Origin: Pseudomonas batumici | GTDB lineage: Bacteria; Pseudomonadota; Gammaproteobacteria; Pseudomonadales; Pseudomonadaceae | Length of the DNA stretch: 64,000 nucleotides | Direction: 5' to 3' | Assembly (NCBI RefSeq): GCF_000820515.1 | Contig: NZ_JXDG01000035.1 | Coordinates: 1-64,000, forward strand | Notes under the pieces: generated by a model | What the model was told of the DNA's origin: nothing | Seen by the model: only the letters and a program-made list of their open reading frames with translations | The model's database searches: none | Position numbers and translations under genes: made by a program | Shown: positions 15,737 through 26,290 of the stretch, in pieces | How the letters are laid out: every line of letters starts with the position of its first letter | Position numbering within the stretch: position 1 is the first letter of the stretch

Positions 15737-18280
15737 ATGAACGTCAAAGCAATACTCAGTCGATTGATGCTGTGCCTGTGCAGTTTATTGGCGGTCTCAT
15801 CGGCTTATGCGGAGAGTGTGCTCATCGCGACGCCGCAACAAGGTGTGGGGATCACGGTCGATGTCTTTGACACTCCAGATGCCCCAGGCGGCAAGCCTTC
15901 TTCGACGAGTGTAGTGTCATTCCAGTCCCCTGCTTTTTATATACCTTCGGTGCAGTCGTTCAAGGGCAAAGTGTATATGTTTTGGTCCAATAATGATGAT
16001 CAAAAAAATATCCATTTTTCCACTTCGTCGGACGGGAAAAGCTGGTCCAAGGAAAAGCCAATTCCTGTGGATAGCATATTCAGTGATGTTTCAGTGAGCG
16101 TATTCAAACAAAAACTGGTACTGACGTTTGCCGATCCCCAGAGTCGCTTGAAGACCATCAGCTCCGAAAATGGCACCGCCTGGTCCGATCCCAGTCTTAT
16201 CAATACCGTCCATACAGCCGTCAATAACAAACCTGTCGTATATAACGGGCAATTATTCGTCTTTTATAGCCAAAACTCAGGTAAGGCTATTTACTACGTT
16301 ACCTCGACTGATGGCGTTCGGTGGAGCCGGGAAAATGTAGCGGTCCAGGAAAACGCTGACTCGATATTGACGATGGTACCAGTCGTCTATAACGGCAAAT
16401 TATGGGCCTATTACGCTTTTGAAAATGGCGCCATGTTCACCCGCACCTACGACCGGGCCGGCAACTGGGGAGCGAAGCAAGAGCTGGCGGGTATAATAGG
16501 CAAGGGCCCCAAGGGCTTCCTGAATAGTGCAACGATGATTGGTGGGCGTGTGTTTATCAGCAGCAACACCAATACGTTTTATTCAAACGATGGGCTGCAC
16601 TGGGATCCGTATTTCTCCAGGAACCTCGCTGGGAAGGGTGGCTTTCCGTCGGGATTGGGCGTGTCCTATGCCATTACCGCAAGCGATTTAACCGTAGACA
16701 ACCCGCAACTGCCTGCGGATCTGGCGACAGGCCTTAGCCATACTGACTACGCGACTTTCGCCTGGCGCAGCTTTATCGCACTGAACAATGCGGCCAACAC
16801 TCCGTTGCCAGCTAACCGCGGCGTCGGCAATCCCCGTAGCAGCTTTGCCGATTCGGGCAAGGTGTCACATTCTCCCAGTCCCTTGTTGTGGCAAACCTTC
16901 GCCCACCGTACCGAGTTGTTTCCGGGGCTGGCGCTAGGGAAAAACCACGTAGGCGGCCCTACGCGGCCGTTTGCTTCCAGCCCGCAATATAGCTATACGG
17001 ATTTCAGCAAGGGCAAGGTTATACCTTTGGCGCCAGGCGCCAGCTTTAATCATTACAACAATCTGGACGAGGCGACCCAAATAGGGCAAAACGCGATATT
17101 TTTCCCGGTCAACCCTCCGCGAGCGGCCATGAAAGGGCGCGACTATGCCCCTTCAAACGACAGCCAGATCCTGTTTGAGGCCAAGGCGAATCCGGTCATT
17201 TACGAGTATGCGAGAGGCCTGGACAGATACCCGCCTCATATCGTCCTGCCCGACGGCGCGCTGGAGGTCAAGGCGGCATGGCGCAAGCTGGCGGACATTC
17301 CGCCGTCGCAACGCGCGCGCTACCTTACGGCGACGGTGGTGACCTATCACGGCAAGGACAGTGAGCCGGTGGCCTACAACGAAGAATACGCCCTGGTAGC
17401 CTTGCATATCATCCATAAGACGCCCAACTACCCGACCTTCATATTCGCCACGTTCGAGCATGAGGATGCCCTGACGTTGCCCGACGGCTCGCCGACCGGG
17501 CTCTACTATATCGCCAACTATGACAAGATTGCCTACTCTCCCGGTTCAGCGTCGGTCGCTACCTTCTCTTCTGACAGCAACACAACCCATCAGGTGACCC
17601 TGCCCATAGGCGTTGTCGCCAAGGCGAAGCAAACGCCGCCCATCTACTCCGGCAGCAACGGGATCCCCGAGGGGCAGGCCGGACCGATCCGTGTGGTGCA
17701 ACCGCAAACCGTCTATTCCGAAGTCACGGCGGTCAACGACCAGGTCAAGCAGCTGATGAACGCCAGCAGCGAGTTCAACAATTCGGTCTGGAAGTACTAC
17801 CACCTCAAAGGGGTGCAGGCCATCCCGTCGAGCACTGAAACCGATCCGGACTATTACCTGGCCAACATCATGGTCGAAAGCAGCCAACCCGGGATTCAGC
17901 TGTTTCGCGGGAGCAACTCATTCCCCATTCCGAACACCAACATCCTGACCAATACGCGCGACGTCAAGAACATCCTGGTGCCGGATTATGATCACAGCAT
18001 TCAAAGCCATACCATGGGTGGCTGCATGGGCTGTCACGGCATCGCCCAGAGCTCACTGAAACAAGGTTTCAGTTTCCTGTTTGATGCGATCAATCGCGCC
18101 AACTTCACTCACCCCACCGACCCCACCGGCTTTTCGAACCCGGAGACCATCGGTTTGCCGGATACCCGCACCCAGCAGAAACGAGCCCTGAAATACTCCC
18201 TCAGCCTCGGGAATAAAGGCGTAGTTGAGAAGACGGGTAACCAGCAGCCAAGCACCTCGAACACCAAAGGGGAAAATTAG
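15737..18280 (+). CDS. Exported fusion: Asp-box beta-propeller plus monoheme cytochrome-like domain
   Basis: The 847-residue product has a signal peptide (cleavage after AYA, about residue 25). Residues 45-300 contain four to five repeats ending in SxDGxxW-like Asp boxes (SSDGKSW, SENGTAW, STDGVRW, SNDGLHW), typical of sialidase/BNR-type propellers. Residues 330-847 form a second domain starting YATFAWRSFIALN and containing one CMGCH heme motif near 762-766. The N-terminal part is AT-rich and the rest GC-rich, which suggests a recent domain fusion. AAAGGAG precedes the start. It is divergent from another exported CxxCH protein. Activity is unknown; no sialidase catalytic residues could be assigned. 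Confidence 0.7.
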   Translation: MNVKAILSRLMLCLCSLLAVSSAYAESVLIATPQQGVGITVDVFDTPDAPGGKPSSTSVVSFQSPAFYIPSVQSFKGKVYMFWSNNDDQKNIHFSTSSDGKSWSKEKPIPVDSIFSDVSVSVFKQKLVLTFADPQSRLKTISSENGTAWSDPSLINTVHTAVNNKPVVYNGQLFVFYSQNSGKAIYYVTSTDGVRWSRENVAVQENADSILTMVPVVYNGKLWAYYAFENGAMFTRTYDRAGNWGAKQELAGIIGKGPKGFLNSATMIGGRVFISSNTNTFYSNDGLHWDPYFSRNLAGKGGFPSGLGVSYAITASDLTVDNPQLPADLATGLSHTDYATFAWRSFIALNNAANTPLPANRGVGNPRSSFADSGKVSHSPSPLLWQTFAHRTELFPGLALGKNHVGGPTRPFASSPQYSYTDFSKGKVIPLAPGASFNHYNNLDEATQIGQNAIFFPVNPPRAAMKGRDYAPSNDSQILFEAKANPVIYEYARGLDRYPPHIVLPDGALEVKAAWRKLADIPPSQRARYLTATVVTYHGKDSEPVAYNEEYALVALHIIHKTPNYPTFIFATFEHEDALTLPDGSPTGLYYIANYDKIAYSPGSASVATFSSDSNTTHQVTLPIGVVAKAKQTPPIYSGSNGIPEGQAGPIRVVQPQTVYSEVTAVNDQVKQLMNASSEFNNSVWKYYHLKGVQAIPSSTETDPDYYLANIMVESSQPGIQLFRGSNSFPIPNTNILTNTRDVKNILVPDYDHSIQSHTMGGCMGCHGIAQSSLKQGFSFLFDAINRANFTHPTDPTGFSNPETIGLPDTRTQQKRALKYSLSLGNKGVVEKTGNQQPSTSNTKGEN

Positions 18281-18306
18281 GCCAATGTCCCGTCCTATGC
18301 CGGCGT

Positions 18307-19356
18307 TCAAAGAAACTCCTTTCGGATGTCGATACTCGACCGTTCGCCAATATTGTGGTAGTTCTCCGTGAGCCACGCCTCGGCCTCGCGTCGTCCGTTG
18401 TCGTGCAGTCCGCACAGGAAGCGCCAGTCCGCGTTGTATTTGCTGGACACGCTGAGCGCACACATCGCCTCGTCGGCCCGAATGGAGTGGATCAGCATTT
18501 CCTTCATCTCGTCGCGATCGACCTTGTCCTGCTGGATGAGGTCGGTGACAAAGGCGATGGTGCGCATCTCACGCATCAGTGACGAGTTGAAGCTGATTTC
18601 ATTGATGCGATTGAGGATATCGGCAGCCGTAATGGGCACGCCGGGGCGAACGAGCGGGTTGATGTGGACGATCACCACATCGCGCGTATTGCAGTGGTAG
18701 ATCAACGGGAAAATGGCCGGGTTGCCCATATAGCCGCCATCCCAGTAGTGCTGGCCGTCGATCGTGATCGCCTGGAACAAGGTCGGCACACAGGCCGAAG
18801 CAAGCACCGCTTCGGCGCAGACGTCATCGCCCGAAAAGATGCGGATCTTCCCCGTCTCGACATTGGTCGCGCACAGATAGAGGTGGAGCGGACATTGCTT
18901 TCGCAAAGCGGCGAAATCGACCTGCCTTTCCAGCACATTGCGCAGCGGACTCAAGTTGCGGCGATTGAACTGGTAGGGCGAGAAGAGACGAAGCGCCATG
19001 TCCGCGAACGTATACATGGGCGAATGGTCCAGCCCGAAGCTGTGCGTCCCTTTCAGCCATGGCATCCAGCGCAACGGGTTATGGCGCTCGGCGGACTGCG
19101 CCACGGCGTACCAGAAATCGTGCAGCGCCTGGCGCGCGCCGGCCTCGCCACCCTGCAGCATGCCGTAGGCCAACACGACGGCATTCATCGCGCCGGCGCT
19201 GGTTGCGCTCACTCCTTCAATGGCAAGCCTGCCGTCCTCGAGCAACCGATCGAGCACGCCCCAGGTGAACGCACCGTGCATTCCGCCGCCCTGCAAAGCC
19301 AGCGCGACCGGCTTACGCTCATCACTGCCCTGACGATTACCAGTGTTCGTGGTCAC
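18307..19356 (-). CDS. Patatin-like phospholipase (RssA-type)
   Basis: The 349-residue product has the patatin elements: oxyanion GGGMHG at 23-28, nucleophile Ser53 in ATSAGAMN (the usual leading Gly of GxSxG is Ala) and the dyad Asp206 in WDGGYMG. It probably hydrolyses acyl esters of lipids. I chose GTG 19356 because GAGGAG lies 7 bases upstream and the product then begins just before the conserved domain; the frame is open to 19455. It is convergent with the propeller-cytochrome gene (26-base gap). No signal peptide is visible. Confidence 0.83.
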   Translation of the reverse strand: MTTNTGNRQGSDERKPVALALQGGGMHGAFTWGVLDRLLEDGRLAIEGVSATSAGAMNAVVLAYGMLQGGEAGARQALHDFWYAVAQSAERHNPLRWMPWLKGTHSFGLDHSPMYTFADMALRLFSPYQFNRRNLSPLRNVLERQVDFAALRKQCPLHLYLCATNVETGKIRIFSGDDVCAEAVLASACVPTLFQAITIDGQHYWDGGYMGNPAIFPLIYHCNTRDVVIVHINPLVRPGVPITAADILNRINEISFNSSLMREMRTIAFVTDLIQQDKVDRDEMKEMLIHSIRADEAMCALSVSSKYNADWRFLCGLHDNGRREAEAWLTENYHNIGERSSIDIRKEFL

Positions 19357-19472
19357 GCTTGGTCTCCTCGTCAGTGCTGAGCCGAATCGGAACTTGCTGC
19401 GGCGCTTCGCCCCGTCACGCGCTCGTCGACGACACGCCGATGCGCCATTGCGCACCGCACGTCATCGATCGT

Positions 19473-22400
19473 TCACCCCCCGCTTGATCCCCATGCATCG
19501 AGCAGTGCCTTGGCTTGTAGTACATCGACGCTGTCGAAGCCTTCGCTGAAGAAGCCAAGGATGTCGGCCAGCATTTGCCTGGCCGCTTCCTTGTTTCGTG
19601 TTTCCCATAGCTGAGCAAGGTTCACGGTGGCTCGTAGCTCGAGTGACTTTGCCCCTTGTTGTCGAGCGATCGAGATCGCCTTTTGAAAGCAGGCTTGTGC
19701 TTCCTGCTGCACGGAAGAGTCCAGTCTGGCTTCGCCCGAACCCTGGAGAACAAGCGTTCCCTTGAGGCGGTACAGCTCTGCTTCGTAAAAGTGCTCGCCT
19801 GTTCTGTTCACCATGGCCAGCGCTTCGCTCACGACTCCCAATCCTGCCTGCGGCTGCCCGACGCGCCCGTGAGCCGCGGCCAGCAGGGCCAGAAAATAAG
19901 AGCATCCCAGCTCTGCTCCAGCGGCTTGGTAGCTGGCGATACCCTGGGTTATCTGGGCGATTCCCTCGTCGATGTTTCCCTGCTCGGTGCGAACCCAACC
20001 CTGGAGAATGGACCCCCAGGCCACATAAAACGGAAACCCCTGTTCGAGTGAAAGCTTGATGGCGGCATCGGCACACTCTTCGGTGAGTCGTACGTCGTGC
20101 CGAAGCTGTCCCAGTATCGACGTAGCCGACAGGGTGAAGGCCAGGCTGAACGGGTCGCAAACCTTATTGGCCAGGGCAAGGGCATCCCGACCGCGCGTGC
20201 TTGCCTGATCGGGGAAACCCAATAACCAAAGGCACCAGCTCGAAAAGGTCAGGGCGTAACCCGGATCCATGCCATAGGTAATGGCATGTGTACGATGACG
20301 GTCCGGGTTGTAGAGGCCACGCGCCCGCTCCTGGTGTTCAAGGGCATTGCGCAGATCCCCCTGGAAAAGCAATGTCGCCCCGAGTGCGGCATGAGCGTCC
20401 ACGAGCAAGTCCGGATCCTGCGCCGTTTGCGCAACACTGAGCAATCGTTCACCCAGTTCGCCCGCGGTTGAGTAGTGCGCACGCAACTCGTAGTAAGTCC
20501 GCAGCCCCAGGAGCGCAGGGAAAAGCATGTCGTCGCCGACTTGCGCACAGAGCGCCAGTGCACGGGTGTAGGTAGCCTCCACCTCGGGCGCACCATAACC
20601 GCGTACGGCCATCAAGGCCGGCCCCAGGCAGAGCAGCAATGTCAGTTCCTGATGAGCACGCGTGGGCGTGTCGGGCAAATGCGCAAGCAATTCCAGCGCC
20701 GCGCCGAGGTGACGAATCGCATCGAGATTGGCGCAGTGCTGGAGCGCCTGTTGCCCGGTACGGTGCAGGTATTCCACGGCCTTCGGGACATTGCCGCTCA
20801 GCCTGTAGTGGTGCGCCAGTTCGCTGCAGTAATCCTCGAGGCGGGTGGGGAACAGTGCCTCGATGGCTTGTGCGGTGCGTTCGTGCAGTGCGCTACGCCG
20901 CTCCGTGAGTAGCGAGTGGCCCGCGACCTCCTGGGTCAGCGCATGCTTGAACGAATACTCCACCTCCGGAAAGGCGGGCCGCTGGTAAATGAACTCCGCC
21001 GCCTCCAGTCGAGCCAGTAGATCGCGCAAATCGTCGTCCATCCGAGCGCCCCGCCCATCATGGATGTGCTGAATCAAGCTGAACGGAAACTCCTTGCCGA
21101 TGACGGCGAGCGTCTGCAGCAATTCCTTCTGTGCAACAGGGAGCCGGTCGATACGGGCGGTCAGCACACCTTGCACGGTGGTGGGAATATGCAGCGCGGC
21201 CGGCGTTTGCTCGATCCGGTAGCGGCCGGATTCGCCGAGCAGCGATTTCTCCTCAACCAGTGTTTGCACCACTTCCTCCATGAAGAACGGATTGCCCTCC
21301 GTCTTTTCCAGGATGAGCTGTTTGAGGGGGACGAGGCTGGGGTCATCCCCAAGCAGTGCCGCGAGCAGTCCCTGGGCTTCGGCCGGGGCCAGCGGTTCGA
21401 GCCGCAGTTGGCTGCAGTGACCTGCGCGCGTCCACACGGGCTGATACTCAGGCCGATAGTTCACCAGGAGCAGGAGCGGGGCGCTCGCCAAATGGTCGAT
21501 GAGGTAGGCGAGGAATGCTTCGGTCTCGCGATCCAGCCATTGCAGGTCTTCGAACAGCAGTTGGATCGGCTGATTGCGGCTCTCGCGCACCAGAAGTTGA
21601 GTGATCGCGTCGAAGGTGCGATCGCGGCGGATCTGAGGATCCATTTCGGCGAGCGCCGAACCGCGCTCGCCAATACCCAGCAGATAGAGCAGGTAGGGCA
21701 CCAGATCCTCGAAGCTGCGCTCGAGCGTCAGGGTTTTGCCCAAGACCTTTTCCCGGCACCATCGTTCGTCGTCCTGGGCGGTGATCTGAAAATAGTTCTT
21801 CAGCAGTTCGATGAGCGGAAAATAGGCAAAGGCCTTGCCGTGCGACACCGAGAACGTCTCCAACATCAAACAGCCGTGCCGCGAGCGTTCCTTGAACTCA
21901 TGGAACAGCCGCGACTTCCCGACCCCGGCTTCACCGACTACCGCGACAACCCGTCCGTGACCCGCCTTGGCCTGCTCGAGCGCCTGATGCAGGTGTTCCA
22001 GCTCGAACTGGCGGCCGACAAACCGGGCCAGTCCGCGATGTGCCGCCACCTGCAGGCGCGTGCGCAGAGCGCCGAGCCCCTGCACCTCGTAAACGACGAG
22101 CGGATCGGGAATGCCTTTGACCTGGGTCGCCCCCAGCGTCCTGAACTCGAAATAGCCCTCCGCCAGCTTGTGGGTGGACTCGCTTACCAGGATCGATGAT
22201 GGCGCGGCGATTCCCTCCATCCGGGAGGCAATGTGGATCGTGTGCCCGACCGGATCGTAATCGGTGTGCAAATCGTCCGTGCGGATCGAGCGCACGACAA
22301 CCTCACCGGTGTGGATGCCGACGCGGATTTGCAGCGGAATACCTTTCTCCAGGCGAATACGGTCGCCATGTTGGCGTATGGCCTGCTGCATGCGCAGTGC

Positions 22401-22911
22401 CGCATACAGCGCTCGCTGCGGGTGGTCTTCATGGGCGATGGGCGCGCCGAATAGTGCGAGGATGCCATCGCCCAGCGTCTTGGCCACATAGCCTTCGTAG
22501 TAGTGGACGGCTTCCATCATCATCGCGACGACAGGCTCGATCAGGCGCTGGGCCTCTTCCGGATCGAGGTCGTGGATCAGCGCCGTGGAGCCGGCCATGT
22601 CGGCAAACAGCGCCGTGACGGTCTTGCGTTCGCCGGTGGGCTTGCATGGCGGCCTGTTCGGCGCGAATACGCTCGGCCAAGTGGTGGGGGGTGTAATGAA
22701 TAGGGGCTGGAGAAGGCCCTGAAACAGGCCGGGAGGGCGGTGATGGCGCAGTGGCTTCATCGGTCAGTGGCGCGCCGCATTCGCTGCAGAACTTGGCACC
22801 AAGGTCCGCCTCGTGGCCGCAGCGTAGACAACGGCGAGATAGCTTGGCGCCGCACGCTTCACAGAAGCCGGCCCCGGAGGGATTCTCGAATCCACAGGTT
22901 GCGCAGCGCAT
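19473..22911 (-). pseudogene. Zinc-ribbon/class III cyclase/AAA ATPase/TPR protein, disrupted by one-base frameshift near 22644
   Basis: Two frames together make one gene. The first (from 22911) encodes a double zinc ribbon (CATCGFENPSGAGFCEACG, then CLRCG...CSECG) and the linker YTPHHLAERIRAEQAAM. The second continues with TGERKTVTALFADMAGST and the rest. Skipping one base at about 22644 restores a product of about 1,145 residues. The second part has the cyclase metal aspartates (FADMAG, GDGILALFG), but His replaces the usual Asn in the HxxxR position; then an AAA/ATPase P-loop GEAGVGKSR and C-terminal TPR-like repeats. Downstream reading is intact for over 1,050 codons, so the shift is recent or a sequencing error. 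Without it the protein would be a signalling ATPase-cyclase. Confidence 0.72.
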
Positions 22912-23179
22912 AGGACTTCTTCCCTTTGCACGTGTTCAAGACGACCACCCCAAATACGGAAAGCGCGACATCGATCTGGCGAAATACAGACTGAAGTCAT
23001 TGGGCCAGCAGCGCATCCCCCCTTTCATCGAAAGAAGAAGGGGGAAAGCCCGAACCGATGGACATCCTTGCAACCCTACGTTTAACGATAGTCGACAAGG
23101 CTGCCGAGCGCGCCGTGCGCGACAAGGGGAAAGGTTGGAGCTGGGCAATACAGGCGTCCCCTCTCTGAGGTGTGGGGGC

Positions 23180-23851
23180 TCACGCCTGTTTTTCGGCCAC
23201 CAACACCAACGACTGCGGCACAGGACTTTGTGGGTGCTGTGGCTCCTGTAGAGCGGCCAGCCGAAAACCGGCCATGTCCAGTGCATTGAGCCAGCTGGAC
23301 AAGGTCCGGAAGTACCATGGCATGGGTTGCCATTGCCCCTGGAACCCTGTGAAGGTCTCGTTGCGCCAACCATCCTGATAGTCGCCTGCCGCCGCGGTCC
23401 ACGGATGCAGGGTCTGGATCACCAGCGCGCCGCCAGGGGCGAGCAGGGCGTTCATGGCGGCGAGCAGAGGGATGATGTCCTGGTGCAGCAGGGCGAAGTT
23501 GGCGCAGATCAGGTCGTAGTCGCGGCCGATGTCCACTTTCGCCTCCACCAGCGCCTCATAGCTCGCCAAATGCACCTGCGAAGAGCCTGCCGCCTGCGCT
23601 GCCTCGACCAGCGTCGCATCGCCATCCACCCCGACTGCATCGATGCCCCGTTTGGCCAGCGCCCGCAACAGCCAGCCCTCACCGCAGCCCAGATCGAGCA
23701 CGCGCTCGGGCTGGCGGCCCAGCACCGCCAGCAGGATGGCCTGGTCGGTGACCTGAAGGCGGCTTTCGATGGCGCCGCTGCGGACGGCTTCGATCCAGGA
23801 CTGGGCGTTGTGGTGCCAGCTTTGCAGGAGGGTGGCTTCGGGGGCGGGCAT
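23180..23851 (-). CDS. Class I SAM-dependent methyltransferase
   Basis: The 223-residue product has the SAM-binding motif I VLDLGCGEGWLL (about 50-61), the acidic residue closing beta-2 in GVDGD, and motif IV around YDLICANFALLH. It methylates an unknown substrate. The frame is open to 23965, but that stretch overlaps a downstream hairpin and is not conserved-looking, so ATG 23851 (MPAPEATLLQSW) is preferred. No pathway partner lies nearby. Confidence 0.78.
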   Translation of the reverse strand: MPAPEATLLQSWHHNAQSWIEAVRSGAIESRLQVTDQAILLAVLGRQPERVLDLGCGEGWLLRALAKRGIDAVGVDGDATLVEAAQAAGSSQVHLASYEALVEAKVDIGRDYDLICANFALLHQDIIPLLAAMNALLAPGGALVIQTLHPWTAAAGDYQDGWRNETFTGFQGQWQPMPWYFRTLSSWLNALDMAGFRLAALQEPQHPQSPVPQSLVLVAEKQA

Positions 23852-23920
23852 TTCGCTGTCCAGAGTGGGTGGTTGGAGGGAAGGATAGGTCAAGTGCGGG
23901 TGCAGCGGACCTGCCTTTGA

Positions 23921-23954
23921 AAGACAAAACGCCCGATGCGAGGCACCGGGCGTT
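23921..23954 (-). terminator. Rho-independent terminator of the sodium:solute symporter gene
   Basis: AACGCCCG (23928-23935) pairs with CGGGCGTT (23947-23954). Read on the minus strand, the stem is followed by TTTTGTCTTT, a good T-tract, 48 bases after the symporter stop. Confidence 0.8.
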
Positions 23955-24001
23955 GGGGGTGACACAGGTGTAAACCTGTTTCAGGACTGGACCGCCTGCC
24001 T

Positions 24002-25438
24002 TTACAAGGCTCCGGCCCGCTGTTGTTTCAACCCGTCGACAACCTTCGGCAAAACAGGCTCGGGCGGTGTGCCGCGTCGCATGACGTGGCCGAGGGTCAT
24101 GATCACGATCGGCGTGAAAAGAGCGATATAGGCATTGTCGATGCCCCACGGGTTGCCGGCCAGGAACCACCCGACAGTCGCCACCAGGGAGGCAATGATG
24201 CTCAGGAACGCGGCTTTCGGCGTGCCGAATTTAGGTGCGTAGAACACCAGGAGCACCAGCACCGCCAGAGAAGCGCGCAAGGCTTTGCCGAGGAAGGCGA
24301 TCATCAGCACTTTCTCGGAGGTCAGGGCCAGCGCGATCGGCAGCAGGCCGACGGCGATGGTCGCCAGCCGGACAAAACGCAGGGATTTGACGTCGCTTTT
24401 TTCCGGGTTGAACCAAGGTTCATAGAAGTCGCGCAGCAATAACGTGGCTGAGCCCATGCTCACCGCCGAGATGGTGCCGAACAGCGAGCCCGCCAAACCT
24501 GCAACCACCAGGCCCGCTGTCAGCCGATCCATGCTCGCGATCAGGCGGGGAAAGGCTTGCAGCGAATCGATCTGCGGAAACAACGCGGCGCTGCACATGC
24601 CGATCAATGCCGCCCCGATACCGAAAGGGATCATCAGGCCTGCGCAATAGAAACATGCGCGTTGCGCCTTGCCCGCGTCGCTGACCGTGTTCACCGCTTG
24701 AATCACATATTGGGTGGAGAAGATCGAGCCGATGCCGGCGATCATCCAGGCGATGATTTGACCCCAGCCGATGGCGGTCCAGTCGAACATGTTTTGCGGC
24801 AGCTGAGTGTGCAGGGCGCTGATGCCCCCTACCTGTTTCAAGCCGAACCACAGCGCCAGCCCCACGCCGAGGTATTTGAGGCTGGCATGTACGAAGTTGG
24901 TATAGATGACTGAGCGCATGCCGCCGATGCTGACGTACATCACTGAAACGACACCCACAATGATGATCGCCAGCGTGCGATCGACTTGCAGCACACTGGC
25001 CAACACCGCGCCACCGCTGGCATAGATCGAAACCGCGACGATTTCCAGGGCGAAAATGGTGATGATCGACGTGGCAAAACGGGTTTTTTGCCCGTAGTTG
25101 CGCGACAGCACACCGGAGATGGTGTTGTCACCCAGGTCCTTGTATTTGCGCGCCAGCAGCCAGGCGAACAGCACAAAGCCCAGCGCCAGCGCGAAGAGGT
25201 TCCAGGCGGCGGAGATACCGGTTTTGAAGCCCGTCTGGGCGGTACCGACACTGACGGCCGTGCCGATGAATTCCGACAGCATCAAAAAGCCGATCAGGAA
25301 CGCCGGAAAGTGCCCGCCACCTGTCGTGTAGTTATTGGTGCTATGGGAATGTCGACGAACACCGAAACTGATCAGCGCGAGGCTGAGCATGTAGAGACCG
25401 GTGATGGACAGGACGATCCAGGAAGAGGTGGGCTGCAT
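24002..25438 (-). CDS. Sodium:solute symporter family protein (SSS)
   Basis: The 478-residue inner-membrane protein has about 13 predicted hydrophobic segments and the SSS hallmarks GGGHFPAFLIGFLMLSEF, TGISAAW and YVSIGGMRSV. It imports an organic solute with Na+; the substrate is not indicated by neighbours. ATG 25438 starts directly at the first membrane segment. It is followed by a strong terminator and appears to be a single-gene unit. Confidence 0.87.
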   Translation of the reverse strand: MQPTSSWIVLSITGLYMLSLALISFGVRRHSHSTNNYTTGGGHFPAFLIGFLMLSEFIGTAVSVGTAQTGFKTGISAAWNLFALALGFVLFAWLLARKYKDLGDNTISGVLSRNYGQKTRFATSIITIFALEIVAVSIYASGGAVLASVLQVDRTLAIIIVGVVSVMYVSIGGMRSVIYTNFVHASLKYLGVGLALWFGLKQVGGISALHTQLPQNMFDWTAIGWGQIIAWMIAGIGSIFSTQYVIQAVNTVSDAGKAQRACFYCAGLMIPFGIGAALIGMCSAALFPQIDSLQAFPRLIASMDRLTAGLVVAGLAGSLFGTISAVSMGSATLLLRDFYEPWFNPEKSDVKSLRFVRLATIAVGLLPIALALTSEKVLMIAFLGKALRASLAVLVLLVFYAPKFGTPKAAFLSIIASLVATVGWFLAGNPWGIDNAYIALFTPIVIMTLGHVMRRGTPPEPVLPKVVDGLKQQRAGAL

Positions 25439-25686
25439 GGTCGTTACCCGATCAACGTGATGAAGGTTGATGGGAACGCAGCAGGAGCGCTTTCGCAGGC
25501 TGGATTCATGGCTATGCTCTGTAAGTATTGTTGTGGTGCGTTTCAGCTTCCTCTCTCTGATTTGTGGTGTCTAATATTGATGAAGTATGGGTGAATACCT
25601 TCAAGGTATTGTTGTGTGAGAAAAAAGATCTCGCACAGGGCCTGGCGGCTGGTTTTATTCCGACAGGCCGGTCATCGCATCCGGCA

Positions 25687-26178
25687 TCAGAGGTCCATCA
25701 CCATCTCGTGCCAGGCCATTCCGCCGTGGTCAGAAGGCGAGGGGCGCACGTAGTCGTAACCCATGCGGCGATACAGTTCTACGTGGCGCTCCTTGCACAT
25801 CAAGTGGATGCTTCGCTTGCCTTGTACTCTCATGCGTTGGACGAACTCGGCCATCATCCGGGTCGAGTAGCCCTTGCCTTGCCTGCCAGGGGCAATCACC
25901 ACCGACATGATGACGACATTCGGCGCCTCCGCTGAATGGCCTACCAGTTCCTTGAAGGCCTCGTCAGACATGACGACTTCATGGGCGCAGCCACTGTTGA
26001 TGAAACCGATGATTGTTCCGGCGTCTTCCAGAATCAGGAAGCCTTGAGGGTACTGCGCAATGCGAGTCGAGATCTTCTCCAGGGTCGCGGCTTCGTCGCC
26101 TTCATAGGCATCTGACTCGATCTGAAAGCAGGGGGCCGCGTCCGAGGGCACGGCGTTACGAAAAGCGAGGGTAGTCAT
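25687..26178 (-). CDS. GNAT-family N-acetyltransferase
   Basis: The 163-residue product has the GNAT fold: acetyl-CoA pyrophosphate-binding motif around APGRQGKGYSTRMM (R-Q-G-K-G) and C-terminal LYRRMGYDYV. ATG 26178 has CAGGAG 5 bases upstream; the frame extends to 26232 without a better site. The substrate is unknown. Confidence 0.83.
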   Translation of the reverse strand: MTTLAFRNAVPSDAAPCFQIESDAYEGDEAATLEKISTRIAQYPQGFLILEDAGTIIGFINSGCAHEVVMSDEAFKELVGHSAEAPNVVIMSVVIAPGRQGKGYSTRMMAEFVQRMRVQGKRSIHLMCKERHVELYRRMGYDYVRPSPSDHGGMAWHEMVMDL

Positions 26179-26290
26179 CAGTGCTCCTGGGCGGGTTCTA
26201 CACAGAGATGGAAGACAATGGCGCGAAGCCACATAGCGTTTTGCAATCTGTGCTGTGAAAGGGTGGGTGATCCCAACTGCGGATTCTGCC

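Noticed and set aside
15737..16680. Sialidase activity of the propeller domain
   Set aside because: Asp boxes are present but no arginine triad or catalytic Tyr/Glu could be assigned, so only the fold is claimed.
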